From assembly GCF_000620785.1 (NCBI RefSeq), contig NZ_JIAI01000003.1:558001-622000 (forward strand): a stretch of DNA of 64,000 nt, in the 5' to 3' direction. The DNA is from Actinospineispora acaciae DSM 45401 (GTDB lineage: Bacteria > Actinomycetota > Actinomycetes > Mycobacteriales > Pseudonocardiaceae). Position 1 is the first letter of the stretch. The number at the start of each line of letters is the position of its first letter. The position numbers and the translations under genes were made by a program. Shown here in pieces: positions 1 through 8,133 of this stretch. The notes below the pieces were generated by a model. That model made no database searches and was not told the origin of the DNA. It worked only from the letters and a program-made list of their open reading frames with translations.

Positions 1-4
1 CGGG

Positions 5-571
5 TCAGCGGCCGGCCACGTCCCGGGTCTGGTCGATCAGGGTGGCCAGGCCGGACCGGACGCGCTCCAGGTCGGCCGCGCAGGCCTGCGCGCTGGCCGG
101 GCCGGTCGGGCTCAGGCGCGAGCCGCAGCCGTCCCGGTCGAAGGCGTCGGCGGCGGACAGCAGCGTCGCCGAGCTGACCCCGACCAGCTCGCCGTTGGGC
201 AGCCCCGCGGCCCCCGCGCGCACCGTTCCCACCGCTGAACGCAGCTCGGCGAGGAACCTGTCACAGTCCGGGTAGACCTGCTCCGCCTTCCCGGTCTGGC
301 ACGGGTCCTGGCTGATCAGGTCCAGCTTGGTGACCGCGCTGGCGAGCGCGCCGGAGGCGGCGGCCCGGCTGGTCGGCGCCGGTTTCGAGGCCGGCGTGCT
401 GGTCAGCTCGGGCGAACCGCACCCGGCCAGCACCAGAACCCCGAGCAGCCCGGCCACCACGCCCGGCCGGAGCCGAAGCCCGCGCCGACCGGCCGCCGCG
501 CGCGCCGACGCCCCCGCCGACACTCGCGCCGACACGAGGCCCGCCGCACCCGCCCAGAGTCCCGCCAACAC
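5..571 (-). CDS. Putative lipoprotein of unknown function
   Basis: A 188-residue protein from a GTG start. The segment around residues 38-51 (VVAGLLGVLVLAGC) follows an Arg-rich stretch and reads as a lipoprotein signal peptide with lipobox LAGC and acylated Cys51. The annotated start leaves an unusually long Ala/Arg-rich n-region, so an internal GTG (for example the Val17 codon) is a plausible true start. The mature part is Ser/Pro-rich at first, then about 110 residues with four cysteines that could form disulfides outside the membrane. No family recognised. It sits alone on the minus strand, 69 bp downstream of the methyltransferase gene. Lipoprotein assignment is fairly safe; function unknown. 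Confidence 0.7.
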   Translation of the reverse strand: MLAGLWAGAAGLVSARVSAGASARAAAGRRGLRLRPGVVAGLLGVLVLAGCGSPELTSTPASKPAPTSRAAASGALASAVTKLDLISQDPCQTGKAEQVYPDCDRFLAELRSAVGTVRAGAAGLPNGELVGVSSATLLSAADAFDRDGCGSRLSPTGPASAQACAADLERVRSGLATLIDQTRDVAGR

Positions 572-640
572 CGCCCCATGATGACCGCCCGCCCACCGGC
601 CGGCACAACCGCCACCCCGAGGTGACCCGGACGGACGCCG

Positions 641-1408
641 TCAGTCCGCCATCCGGCGCGCGGCGGCCTTGAGCCGGACATACTCCACCGTCGGCTCCGG
701 CAGCCGCGCGACCACCGCGTCGACCACCGACCGGTGCCGCTCGGCCGGCAGCCCGTCGAGGACCGCGCCGAGCACCACCGTGCCGAGGTAGGCCTCCAGC
801 TCACCGCCGGGCGCCAACCGGACCGGGTCCGGCGTGAGCGTGACGTCCACGTCGGTGAACCCGGCGACGCAGAGCAGCTCGGCGGTCCGCTCCGCGGTGG
901 CGAAGTTGCACGTCTGGCCGATCCGGGGCAGCCCGAGCCGGTCCAGCGCCGACTCGATGCCGGCCAACTGCCCGGCCCCACCCCACTCCGCGCGCAGCAG
1001 CCCTCCCGGGCGCAGCACGCCGGCGACCGAACGAAACACCGCGGCGTGGTCGGGCAGCCAGTGCAGGGTGGCCACCGAGAACACCGCGTCCACCGGCCGG
1101 TCGAGCACCAGCGGTTCGGTGAGGTCGGCGCGCAGCACCGTGAGCCGCTGCGGCCCGACCCCGGCCAGCCGGTCCCGCAGCTGGGCGAGCATGGCCGCCG
1201 ACCCGTCCACCGCGACCACGTGCCCGGTGGGAAGCCGCTCCAGCAGCGCCTCGGTGTCCCGCCCGGTGCCGGCACCCAGGTCGAGCACCCGCTCGTCGCC
1301 GGCCAGCGGCAGCGCCGCCAGCACCCCGCGACCCCACCGCTCGTGCGGCAGCGGCTGCGCGTCGTACCGAACGGCATCCCATTCACGTGGACCTCGATGC
1401 ACAGTCAT
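641..1408 (-). CDS. Class I SAM-dependent methyltransferase (trans-aconitate methyltransferase-like)
   Basis: A 255-residue Rossmann methyltransferase. Motif I for SAM binding is seen as VLDLGAGTGRDTEALL about 35 residues in, followed by the acidic motif II VVAVDGS and the motif VDAVFSVATLHWLPD typical of the trans-aconitate 2-methyltransferase and UbiE-like group. It would transfer a methyl group from SAM to a small molecule; the substrate cannot be read from sequence. I start at the internal ATG (MTVHRG) because homologues begin shortly before a WDA.RYD motif; an upstream ATG at 1447 would add 13 residues. It is divergent from the TetR gene, and the 111-bp gap holds two inverted repeats, so regulation by that TetR is possible. 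Confidence 0.82.
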   Translation of the reverse strand: MTVHRGPREWDAVRYDAQPLPHERWGRGVLAALPLAGDERVLDLGAGTGRDTEALLERLPTGHVVAVDGSAAMLAQLRDRLAGVGPQRLTVLRADLTEPLVLDRPVDAVFSVATLHWLPDHAAVFRSVAGVLRPGGLLRAEWGGAGQLAGIESALDRLGLPRIGQTCNFATAERTAELLCVAGFTDVDVTLTPDPVRLAPGGELEAYLGTVVLGAVLDGLPAERHRSVVDAVVARLPEPTVEYVRLKAAARRMAD

Positions 1409-1449
1409 GCCCCGCAGGCTAGTCCGTCCATCCCGACCCTTGGGCACAT

Positions 1450-1471
1450 TGTCTTAGATACTGAGAAGACA
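1450..1471. promoter_or_regulatory. Inverted repeat in methyltransferase/tetR intergenic region
   Basis: TGTCTT and AAGACA arms (6 bp each, perfect) separated by 10 bp lie 42 bp upstream of the methyltransferase start and 49 bp upstream of tetR. On the minus strand it includes a TATCTA-like -10 candidate. It could be a second operator. Low confidence because the arms are short. Confidence 0.35.
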
Positions 1472-1498
1472 TCGGATCCACATTGACCGCGACCCAAG

Positions 1499-1520
1499 TG
1501 TGAGTGTTCAGTCACTCACA
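1499..1520. promoter_or_regulatory. TetR operator overlapping the tetR start codon
   Basis: A perfect inverted repeat: TGTGAGTG, 6-bp spacer TTCAGT, CACTCACA. The last base of the right arm is the A of the tetR ATG. The 8-6-8 geometry matches classical TetR dimer sites. Binding here would block initiation of tetR and the overlapping NmrA-like gene, implying negative autoregulation. No Shine-Dalgarno is visible upstream of the ATG, so a leaderless transcript starting within the operator is likely (inference). Confidence 0.75.
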
Positions 1521-2128
1521 TGGAACGAGCATTGTCCACGGCCGAGGAGCGGCGCCCCGCCGTGCTGGCGGCGGCGGTGCGGGCGTTCGCGGTGTCGGGC
1601 TACCGGGGCACCCCCGTCGCCCGGGTGGCCACCGAGGCCGGCATCTCGCCCGCGTACGTCTTCCGGCTGTTCCCGACCAAGCAGGGGCTGTTCATCGCCG
1701 CCGTGCACGCCTGTTTCGACAGGATCCTGGACGCCCTGGCGACGAGGGCGGACGCCCTGCCGTCGACGGCGCCCGCCCCGGAGGTCCTCTCGTCGATGGC
1801 CGACGCCTACGCCGCACTCATCGCCGACCGCACACTGCTCGCGCTACAGGTGCACGCGCTGGCGGCCGCCGACGAGCCGGAGATCCAACGCGCGCTGCGC
1901 GCCGAGCACGCACGCCTGGTGCGCTACGTCGCCGACCGGTCGCGTGCGCCGCTGCCGGCCGTCCAGAACTTCTTCGCCCGGGGCCAGCTCTGCCACCTGG
2001 TGACGGTGCTGGGCATCGAGTCCGTCGACGAGGAGTGGGCGGGCTACCTGAACGAGGGCATCCGCCACTACCCCGCCGAAGCCCGCGACAACGACGGCAA
2101 CGACCGGGGAGGACACGATGACCGCTGA
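1520..2128 (+). CDS. TetR family transcriptional regulator
   Basis: A 202-residue repressor. The N-terminal TetR_N domain (about residues 10-56) shows the usual helix-turn-helix pattern: a helix around AAVRAFAVSGYRGTPVARVA followed by AGISPAYVFRLFPTKQGLF, where the FxxKxxLF-like signature is recognisable. The remaining ligand-binding domain is helical and not diagnostic. Its stop overlaps the start of the NmrA-like oxidoreductase by 11 bp, so the two are one translationally coupled operon. The start codon sits in a perfect operator palindrome (1499-1520), which supports autoregulation and a ligand-inducible oxidoreductase operon. Confidence 0.9.
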   Translation: MERALSTAEERRPAVLAAAVRAFAVSGYRGTPVARVATEAGISPAYVFRLFPTKQGLFIAAVHACFDRILDALATRADALPSTAPAPEVLSSMADAYAALIADRTLLALQVHALAAADEPEIQRALRAEHARLVRYVADRSRAPLPAVQNFFARGQLCHLVTVLGIESVDEEWAGYLNEGIRHYPAEARDNDGNDRGGHDDR

Positions 2129-2987
2129 CGACACGGTGCTGGTGACCGGCGCGACCGGCAACACCGGCCGCGAGCTGGTGGAGCTGCTGCACGGCCGTGA
2201 CGTGCGGATACGCGTGATGGTGCGGTCCGAGGCGGCCCAGGGGCGGTTCCGCGGAACCGCGGTCGAGGCAGCGGTGGCCGACTTCGACGACCCGGACGCG
2301 GTGGCCGCCGCGCTGGCCGGCGTCTCGCGCGCGTACCTCGTCACGCCCTCCTCCGAGCGCGCCCAGGCCCAGCAGGAGCGGTTCGCCGAGCTCGCCGCGC
2401 GGGCCGGCGTGACGCACTTGGTCAAGCTCTCCCAACTGGCCGCCGACGAGGACTCGCCGGTGCGGTTCCTGCGCTACCACTCGGCCGTCGAGCGGCGGAT
2501 CCGCGAGCTGGGCATCGGGTTCACCTTCCTGCGGCCCAACCTGTACTTCCAGGGGATGTTCGCGCTGGCCGGCCTGATCCGCGAGCAGGGGAAGATCTTC
2601 GCCCCGATCGGCGACGCCAGGGTCAGCGCGGTGGACGTCCGGGACATCGCGGCGGTGGCCGCCGCCGCGCTCACCGAGCCCGGGCACGAGGGCGCCACGT
2701 ACACCATCACCGGACCGGCCGCGATCACGCACGCCGAGATCGCCGAGGCCATCGGCGCCGCCGTGGGCCGCGAGGTGAGCTTCGCCGACATCCCGCCGGA
2801 CGCCTTCGCCGCCAGCCTGCGCGGCGCCGGCATGCCGGACTGGCAGGTCGACGGGCTGATCGAGGACTACGCGCACTACAGCCGTGGCGAGGCCGCCGCC
2901 GTGACCCCGGCCGTCGCCGAGGTGACCGGCCACGCCCCGCGAACGGTGGCCGAGTTCGCCCGTGACCACGCGGAGGTCTTCCGCTGA
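2118..2987 (+). CDS. NmrA-like/atypical SDR NAD(P)-binding oxidoreductase
   Basis: A 289-residue protein of the NmrA/HSCARG and NAD(P)H:quinone-oxidoreductase-2-like branch of short-chain dehydrogenases. The nucleotide-binding glycine motif VTGATGNTGRELVELL is at residues 10-25; the body has the typical VSRAYLVTPS strand and a HSAVERRIRELG helix. The family either reduces quinones and azo dyes or senses the NADP redox state; no classical YxxxK catalytic pair is obvious. It is co-transcribed and coupled with the upstream TetR gene (11-bp overlap), so it is probably the regulated target. Confidence 0.85.
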   Translation: MTADDTVLVTGATGNTGRELVELLHGRDVRIRVMVRSEAAQGRFRGTAVEAAVADFDDPDAVAAALAGVSRAYLVTPSSERAQAQQERFAELAARAGVTHLVKLSQLAADEDSPVRFLRYHSAVERRIRELGIGFTFLRPNLYFQGMFALAGLIREQGKIFAPIGDARVSAVDVRDIAAVAAAALTEPGHEGATYTITGPAAITHAEIAEAIGAAVGREVSFADIPPDAFAASLRGAGMPDWQVDGLIEDYAHYSRGEAAAVTPAVAEVTGHAPRTVAEFARDHAEVFR

Positions 2988-2997
2988 TCGTCGGTGA

Positions 2998-3013
2998 TGC
3001 TAGATTGCTAGCA
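2998..3013. promoter_or_regulatory. Palindrome upstream of VOC gene
   Basis: TGCTAG, 4-bp spacer, CTAGCA: a perfect inverted repeat 31 bp before the VOC ATG. A Shine-Dalgarno (AAAGGA) lies between it and the ATG. Position and symmetry fit a repressor site over the promoter or +1. The regulator is unknown. Confidence 0.45.
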
Positions 3014-3044
3014 CCAACATGACGAGCACGAAAGGAATCCGGCC

Positions 3045-3389
3045 ATGGCGATCACCGGCGTCCACGCCCTGATCTACTCCTCCGAGTTCGAGGCGCTCCG
3101 CGCGGTGCTGCGGGACACCCTGGGCTGGCGTCACGTCGAGGACGAACCGGGGTGGCTCATCTTCGCCATGCCGCCGGCCGAGGTCGCCGTGCACCCCGCC
3201 GACGGCCCCGGGTACCAGCTCTCGCTAATGTGCGACGACCTGGAGTCGACGGTGGACGAGCTGGCCGCCAAGGGCGTCCGCACCACGGGGCCGCCCGAGG
3301 AGGAGAGCTGGGGAAGGCTGGTCCGGCTGGCGCTGCCCGGCGACGTCGAGATGATGTTGTACCAGCCGAAGCACACCACCGCGGTCTGA
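3045..3389 (+). CDS. VOC-superfamily (glyoxalase-like) protein
   Basis: A 114-residue single vicinal-oxygen-chelate domain with two beta-alpha-beta-beta-beta repeats: the first begins ALIYSSEFEALRAVLRDTLG, the second near CDDLESTVDELAAKGV and ends in DVEMMLYQP. Proteins of this size form dimers that bind a metal or a hydrophobic ligand. They include lactoylglutathione lyases and antibiotic-sequestering resistance proteins, and sequence alone does not choose. AAAGGA is placed 9 nt before the ATG. Monocistronic and preceded by the palindrome at 2998-3013, so probably controlled on its own. Confidence 0.85.
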   Translation: MAITGVHALIYSSEFEALRAVLRDTLGWRHVEDEPGWLIFAMPPAEVAVHPADGPGYQLSLMCDDLESTVDELAAKGVRTTGPPEEESWGRLVRLALPGDVEMMLYQPKHTTAV

Positions 3390-3459
3390 GATCCGCCGGA
3401 CCGTTCGCCGAGGGCTCAATCCGGCGGATCGGCGCCCCGGCGGCGGTAACGTCGCGCCG

Positions 3460-4458
3460 ATGCGAGTTCTGGTTGTGGGCGGGACGTGGTTCGTGGGCCG
3501 GCGCATGGTGGAGCGGCTGCACGAACGCGGCGATCAGGTGCTGGCCGTGCACCGGGGCCGGTCGACCCCGGACGACTGGGTGCCGGTGCGGCACCTGATC
3601 ACCGACCGGGCCCGGCTCGCCAACCACGCCGGCGAGATCGCGGACTTCGCCCCGGACTCCGTGGTGGACACCGCCCCGCTGACCGGCGCGCAGGTCGACG
3701 CCGTCACCCCGGCGCTGCCCGAGGTGCCCACGGTGGCGCTGTCCAGCCAGGACGTCTACGCCGCGTTCACCGGCCTGCGCACCGGCCGCGAGCTCTCCCC
3801 GCTGCCGATCACCGAGGACTCCGAGGTCAGGGCCGAGCGCTACCCGTACCGGGGCGCCGGGATCTCCACGCCGAAGCTCGACATACCCGACGACTACGAG
3901 AAGCTGGACGTCGAGGAGCGCTGGCTGGCCCGGGGCGCCGTGGTGCTGCGGCTGCCGGTGGTGTACGGGCCGCACGACTGGCAGCGCCGCGAGGAGCCGC
4001 TGTTGCGGCGGGTACGGGCGGGGCGGCGGCGCATCCCGGTCGGGGCCGCGAACCTCCTCTGGACCAGGGGGTACGTCGACGACATGGCCTCCGGCGTGCT
4101 CGCCGCGCTGGACAGCAGGGTCGCCGACGGCCAGGCGGTCAACCTCGGCGAGGCGCGCACCTGGTCGGTCCGGACCTGGTTCGAGCAGATCCTGCGGGCA
4201 GCCGGGTCGGACGCCGAGCTGGTCACCGTGCCGGACCGCGCGCTGCCCGCCGACCTTGCGCTGAGCGCCACGCCCGCGCAGCACCTGCTGGTGTCCTCGG
4301 CGCGGGCGCGGCGGCTGCTCGGCTGGCGGCCCGGCGACCCGGCGGAACGGGTGGCCGAGTCGGTGCGCTGGCACCTCGCGCACCCGCCGCCCGAGCCGAC
4401 CTGGACCGACGTTGACGCGGCCGCCGACGACGACGCGCTCGCCCAGGTTGGTCAGTAG
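3460..4458 (+). CDS. NAD-dependent epimerase/dehydratase family protein
   Basis: A 332-residue extended-SDR Rossmann protein. The N-terminus MRVLVVGGTWFVGRRMVERL carries the GGTxFxG nucleotide-binding motif characteristic of a subgroup of nucleotide-sugar and isoflavone-reductase-like enzymes. The YxxxK signature is not clear, although YRGAG and DYEKLDVEE segments around residues 127-150 may correspond to that region. The C-terminal third (LLGWRPGDPAERVAESVRWH) is the family's usual closing motif. Substrate unknown. Its end is convergent with the APH gene 2 bp downstream, so the two share a terminator-free junction. Confidence 0.82.
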   Translation: MRVLVVGGTWFVGRRMVERLHERGDQVLAVHRGRSTPDDWVPVRHLITDRARLANHAGEIADFAPDSVVDTAPLTGAQVDAVTPALPEVPTVALSSQDVYAAFTGLRTGRELSPLPITEDSEVRAERYPYRGAGISTPKLDIPDDYEKLDVEERWLARGAVVLRLPVVYGPHDWQRREEPLLRRVRAGRRRIPVGAANLLWTRGYVDDMASGVLAALDSRVADGQAVNLGEARTWSVRTWFEQILRAAGSDAELVTVPDRALPADLALSATPAQHLLVSSARARRLLGWRPGDPAERVAESVRWHLAHPPPEPTWTDVDAAADDDALAQVGQ

Positions 4459-4460
4459 TC

Positions 4461-5462
4461 TCAGGCCTCGGACAGCGCCTGCCGGACCAGGCCCGTCGGC
4501 GACAGCACGCCCCTGACGATGGCCAGCGCGTCCGCCCGCTCCCGGTCGCCGTGCCGGTGGGCGTCCAGCACCTGCGCGGCCGGCACCGCGAGGTCCTCCA
4601 GCGCGCGCACGCACCGGTAGTAGGCCATCCGCTCGGGGTTGACCTCCACCGGTCCGTAACCGTCCATGAACCGGCCCAGCTCCTCGGGGCCGACCAGCGC
4701 GAAGTACAGCACGCCGCCGAAGACGAACATGAGGTCCCGCTCGCGCGGGGCGAGCACCGCGTCGTCCCAGTCGATCAGCCAGACCCGCCCGTGCGGCCCG
4801 AGCAGCAGGTTGCCCAGGTGCGGATCGCCGTGGCAGACCACGCCGGGCGCCCACCCCGCGCTCAGCCGCTCGCCCAGCGCGTCGGCCCGTTCCAGCACCG
4901 AGGACACCAAACCGGCCGCACCCCGCCACTCCCGGGCCAGGTCCGCGACGAGCCGGTCGCCGCCCCCAAGCCCGAGCCCGCCCAGCCGCGCGTCCAGCGA
5001 CCGCACCGCGAACTCCCACCGCTCGTGATCGTGCTCCTCGCGCGGCAGGTCCGTGGCCATCGCGTCGGTCACCTTGGTCGCGTGCGCCCGCGCCAGCAGC
5101 CGCCCGAACGACACCCAGTGCTCGGCCGCCATCCCCGATTCGAGCGCCGGCCGGCCGGACACCCACGGCGACACGGACAGCCGCCGTCCCTCGCGCTCGC
5201 TGTACAACCGCCCGTCCCTGGTCCGCACCGGCCCCACCACGCCCGGCACGCCGTGCTCCGCGAGGTGCGCGGACACCACCAACCCGGCCGCCGTACCACC
5301 CCCGGTCAGCTTCACCGCGTACCGCGCGCCGTCCTCACCGTCCCCGCGCCACAGCAGCGCGGCCTCGTCCGCGCCGTCGCGCACCTCCGCGACCGAGCCC
5401 AGGTCGAGCCCGAAGTCCTCACCGACCCATCGGACCACCCGCGCCGCCAGCTCGTCGTTCAC
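4461..5462 (-). CDS. APH-family phosphotransferase
   Basis: A 333-residue aminoglycoside-phosphotransferase/choline-kinase-fold enzyme. The catalytic Brenner motif is seen as VVCHGDPHLGNLLLG, and the metal-binding Asp as LIDWDDA about 20 residues later; the N-lobe has the YAVKLTGG lysine. These residues are intact, so it should phosphorylate a small hydroxyl-bearing substrate with ATP, which may or may not be an antibiotic. The start is shared with a 108-bp divergent gap toward the next gene. It resembles the spectinomycin/hygromycin-type and homoserine-kinase-like branch, but resistance is only a possibility. Confidence 0.82.
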   Translation of the reverse strand: MNDELAARVVRWVGEDFGLDLGSVAEVRDGADEAALLWRGDGEDGARYAVKLTGGGTAAGLVVSAHLAEHGVPGVVGPVRTRDGRLYSEREGRRLSVSPWVSGRPALESGMAAEHWVSFGRLLARAHATKVTDAMATDLPREEHDHERWEFAVRSLDARLGGLGLGGGDRLVADLAREWRGAAGLVSSVLERADALGERLSAGWAPGVVCHGDPHLGNLLLGPHGRVWLIDWDDAVLAPRERDLMFVFGGVLYFALVGPEELGRFMDGYGPVEVNPERMAYYRCVRALEDLAVPAAQVLDAHRHGDRERADALAIVRGVLSPTGLVRQALSEA

Positions 5463-5570
5463 ACATCACACGATGACAGCCCATCGGCTGATCTCCGTGC
5501 CATACCGCCCGCTCGCAAGCACACTGGGCAGCGTGAGCCCACAACGCGAAGCGGCGAGGCAGGTGTCACA

Positions 5571-6320
5571 GTGAGCTCTGACAGCCCAGCCAAGGACGCA
5601 CCGAACGAGCAGCTCCCCGAGCCCCCCAAGGGCCTGACCGGCAAGGCGCTCAGGGCCGCGGTGGAGCGCGCGCTGCGGGTGCAGCAGCCCCTGGTCGCGT
5701 CCCACGTCGCCAAGATCCGGCGGGACAAGCCCAACGCCACGCCCGCCGAGGTGATCGCCGGCCTGGACAAGCAGTACCTGCTGGCCGCGGGCGGCCTCGG
5801 CGCGGCCGCCGGCGGGGCGGCGTTCCTGCCCGGCATCGGCACCGTCGCGTCGCTGGGCACCGCCGCGGCCGAGGCCGTCGCCGCGCTGGACGCCTCGGTG
5901 CTCTACACCCTCGCCGTGGCCGAGGTGCACGGACAACCGATGCGCGACGTGGAGCACCGCCGCGCGCTGGTGCTCGCGATCGTCCTTGGCGAGGGCGGTG
6001 CGCAGCTCATGCGCAAGGTCACCGGCCGCTCCACGAACTGGGCGCAGGGACTGGCCGACGCGGTGCCGCTGCCCAAGCTCGGGCCGGTGAACCAGATCCT
6101 GGTGCGCTGGTTCATCAAGCGGTTCGCCGTCCGCCAGGGCGCGCTGGCGCTGGGCAGGGCGCTGCCGCTGGGCGCGGGCGCGCTGATCGGCGCGACCGGC
6201 AACCTGGCCATCGCGAAGGGCGTCATCCGCTCGGCCGAACGGGCGTTCGGCCCGCCTCCGGCTCGCTGGCCGGATCCCGAGCCGGAGCCCGCGCCCGCCG
6301 ACGCCGCGATCGAACCCTGA
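5571..6320 (+). CDS. Conserved hypothetical protein with Gly/Ala-rich hydrophobic segments
   Basis: A 249-residue protein from a GTG start (VSSDSPAKD). The long open frame upstream of 5571 is antisense to the APH gene and has no sign of coding. The N-terminus is acidic and proline-rich, then a helical basic segment (residues 22-50) is followed by hydrophobic glycine-rich stretches (LLAAGGLGAAAGGAAFLPGIG and LPLGAGALIGATGNLAIAKG) that could be membrane-associated. The layout resembles EcsC-like proteins, but I do not firmly recognise the family. C-terminus is Pro/Glu-rich. Divergent from the APH gene; convergent with lysR. Confidence 0.7.
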   Translation: MSSDSPAKDAPNEQLPEPPKGLTGKALRAAVERALRVQQPLVASHVAKIRRDKPNATPAEVIAGLDKQYLLAAGGLGAAAGGAAFLPGIGTVASLGTAAAEAVAALDASVLYTLAVAEVHGQPMRDVEHRRALVLAIVLGEGGAQLMRKVTGRSTNWAQGLADAVPLPKLGPVNQILVRWFIKRFAVRQGALALGRALPLGAGALIGATGNLAIAKGVIRSAERAFGPPPARWPDPEPEPAPADAAIEP

Positions 6321-6326
6321 CCGTCC

Positions 6327-7220
6327 TCAGGTCGCGTTCAGCGCCGCCCGGACCCGCGCGCGCAGCCAGGCGTGCGCGCGGTCACCGTCATAGCGCTGGT
6401 GCCAGGCCATGGTCGCCGGGATCGGGATGTGCTCGAGCGGGAGCTCCAGCGCGCGCAGCGGCAGCGTGTCCAGCACCGGCCTGGTCATCCGTTCGGGCAC
6501 GGTGACGAACAGCTCGCCGTGCCGGATCGTGTGGAACGCGGCGGTCGCGGTGGCCACGGCGGCCACCACCCTGCGCTCCAGGCCGCGCGCCCGCAGCAGC
6601 TCGTCGATCGGGTCCCGCAGCCGCCCCCGCCGGGACACGATGATGTGCTCCCCGGCGGTGTAGCGCTCCAGGCTCAGCCCGGCCTCGACCGCCGGGTGGT
6701 CGTCCCGGACGACGACGGCCAGCCGGTCGTGCAGCACGGTGTCGTGCGAGATGTCCGGCGACGCCGGCGGCCCCGACGCGATCTCCAGGTCGACCCGGCC
6801 GTGGCGCAGGTCGCTGGTGTCGACGCTGGCCTCGGCGAGCAGGCGCAACCGCACCCCGGGCGCCTGCGCTCCGACCGAGGCCAGCAGCGCGGGCCCGATG
6901 GCCGTGGCGATGGTGTCGTGGCAGGTCAGCGTGAAGGTCCGGTCCAGCGTGGTCAGGTCGATGTCGCGCTCGGGCGCCAGCACCACCTGCGCCTGCTGCA
7001 CCAGGGCATGCACCCGTTCCCGGACCGCGAGCGCGCGCGGCGTCGGCGTCATCGTCCGCCCGGTGCGCACCAGGATCTGGTCATCCATGGCGCGCCGGAT
7101 CCGGCCCAGCGCCCTGCTCATGGCCGGCGCCGTCAGGTGCAGGCGCTGCGCGGCGCCGGCCACGCTGCCCTCCTCCAACAACGCGTCCAGCGCGACCAGC
7201 AGGTTCATATCCAGTTGCAC
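6327..7220 (-). CDS. LysR family transcriptional regulator
   Basis: A 297-residue LysR-type regulator. The winged helix-turn-helix lies in residues 5-65 (LLVALDALLEEGSVAGAAQRL followed by SRALGRIRRAMDDQILVRTG), then the two-lobed effector domain with a PERMTRPVLD segment. I chose GTG at 7220 (VQLDMNLL): AGGA sits 8 nt upstream, and LysR proteins commonly begin xQLDxNLL. The open frame extends further upstream without coding character. It is divergent from the IMPase-like/monooxygenase pair across 103 bp, the classical LysR arrangement, so it most likely controls that pair in response to a small ligand. Confidence 0.92.
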   Translation of the reverse strand: MQLDMNLLVALDALLEEGSVAGAAQRLHLTAPAMSRALGRIRRAMDDQILVRTGRTMTPTPRALAVRERVHALVQQAQVVLAPERDIDLTTLDRTFTLTCHDTIATAIGPALLASVGAQAPGVRLRLLAEASVDTSDLRHGRVDLEIASGPPASPDISHDTVLHDRLAVVVRDDHPAVEAGLSLERYTAGEHIIVSRRGRLRDPIDELLRARGLERRVVAAVATATAAFHTIRHGELFVTVPERMTRPVLDTLPLRALELPLEHIPIPATMAWHQRYDGDRAHAWLRARVRAALNAT

Positions 7221-7323
7221 ACGAGTAATCCTAGACGTACCAAACATGCACTGGACGTCATGTTTTCCCGTTCCTAACCTCGAACTCGGTCCACCGATCC
7301 CCCTTCTACCTGGAAGGACAGCC

Positions 7324-8133
7324 ATGTCCACGATGTTGACCGAGCTACTGACCGAGGTCACCACCGCCGTCCAGGCCGCCGGCGCCCTGGTGCGCCAGCG
7401 CTTCACCCGCGACGCCCGCCCGAACTCCCTCGAGGATGTCCTCGCCGCGCTGCGCGCCAACGACGAGGCGTCCCTGTCGCTGCTGCGCGAGCCGTTGCGC
7501 ACCGCCCGCCCCGCCGCCGGCTGGATCGACGACGAACTGGAGACCGGCGCGCTCCCGGACGGCGAGTGGTGGGTGGCCGACCCGGTGGAGGGCAACATCA
7601 ACCACGTGCACGGCCTGACCGACTGGTCGGTGACCGCCACCCTGGTCCGCGACAACCGCCCCGTCCTGACCGCCGTGCACCTCCCGCTCGCCGGCGACAC
7701 CTACACCGCGTCCGCCGGCGGCGGAGCGTTCCTCAACGGCGCCCCGCTGCGCCCGTCGGCCAAGACCCGGCTGGACGGCGCGTACGTCGGCACCGGCCAG
7801 GCCCGCCCCGGCGACGACCCCGCCACCCTGCGGCGCCTGACCCGCTCGCTGTCCGCGATGCTCGACGCCGCCCTGGTCACCCGCTCATCGGTGCCGGCCA
7901 CGCTGCAGCTCATCGAGGTCGCCGCCGGCCGGATGGACGTGTTCTGGCAGCACAGCGACGTACGCTCCGGCCTGCTCGCCGGCGCCCTGCTGGTCGCCGA
8001 GGCCGGCGGCACGGTCACCGACACCCGAGGCAACCCCTGGACCCCCGCCAGCCCCGACCTCCTGGCCGCCGCCCCCGGCCTGCACCGCGCCGCCGTCGAC
8101 GTCCTCTCCGCCGCGAACGGAGCGGGCGAATGA
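7324..8133 (+). CDS. Inositol monophosphatase-family protein with altered motifs
   Basis: A 269-residue protein of the IMPase/FBPase/CysQ fold, which hydrolyses phosphate monoesters using Mg2+. Metal-ligand positions are recognisable: acidic DDE (69-71), DPVEGN (86-91) where the family has DPIDGT, and SDVRSG (211-216) where the family has WDxAAG. All acidic ligands are kept (one Asp to Glu), but the Thr that helps position the catalytic water is Asn91. Activity may therefore be altered or shifted to another substrate. GGAAGG lies 5 nt from the ATG. Its stop overlaps the monooxygenase start (ATGA). Confidence 0.83.
   Translation: MSTMLTELLTEVTTAVQAAGALVRQRFTRDARPNSLEDVLAALRANDEASLSLLREPLRTARPAAGWIDDELETGALPDGEWWVADPVEGNINHVHGLTDWSVTATLVRDNRPVLTAVHLPLAGDTYTASAGGGAFLNGAPLRPSAKTRLDGAYVGTGQARPGDDPATLRRLTRSLSAMLDAALVTRSSVPATLQLIEVAAGRMDVFWQHSDVRSGLLAGALLVAEAGGTVTDTRGNPWTPASPDLLAAAPGLHRAAVDVLSAANGAGE

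Noticed and set aside
403..1386. Alternative minus-strand frame across the methyltransferase
   Set aside because: Cys/Trp/Arg-rich translation typical of a shifted frame; the 641-1408 frame has the methyltransferase motifs.
4551..5570. Long open frame on the plus strand continuing into the gene at 5571
   Set aside because: It is antisense to the APH gene and reads as an Arg/Pro/His-rich shadow of a high-GC gene. A natural GTG start exists at 5571.
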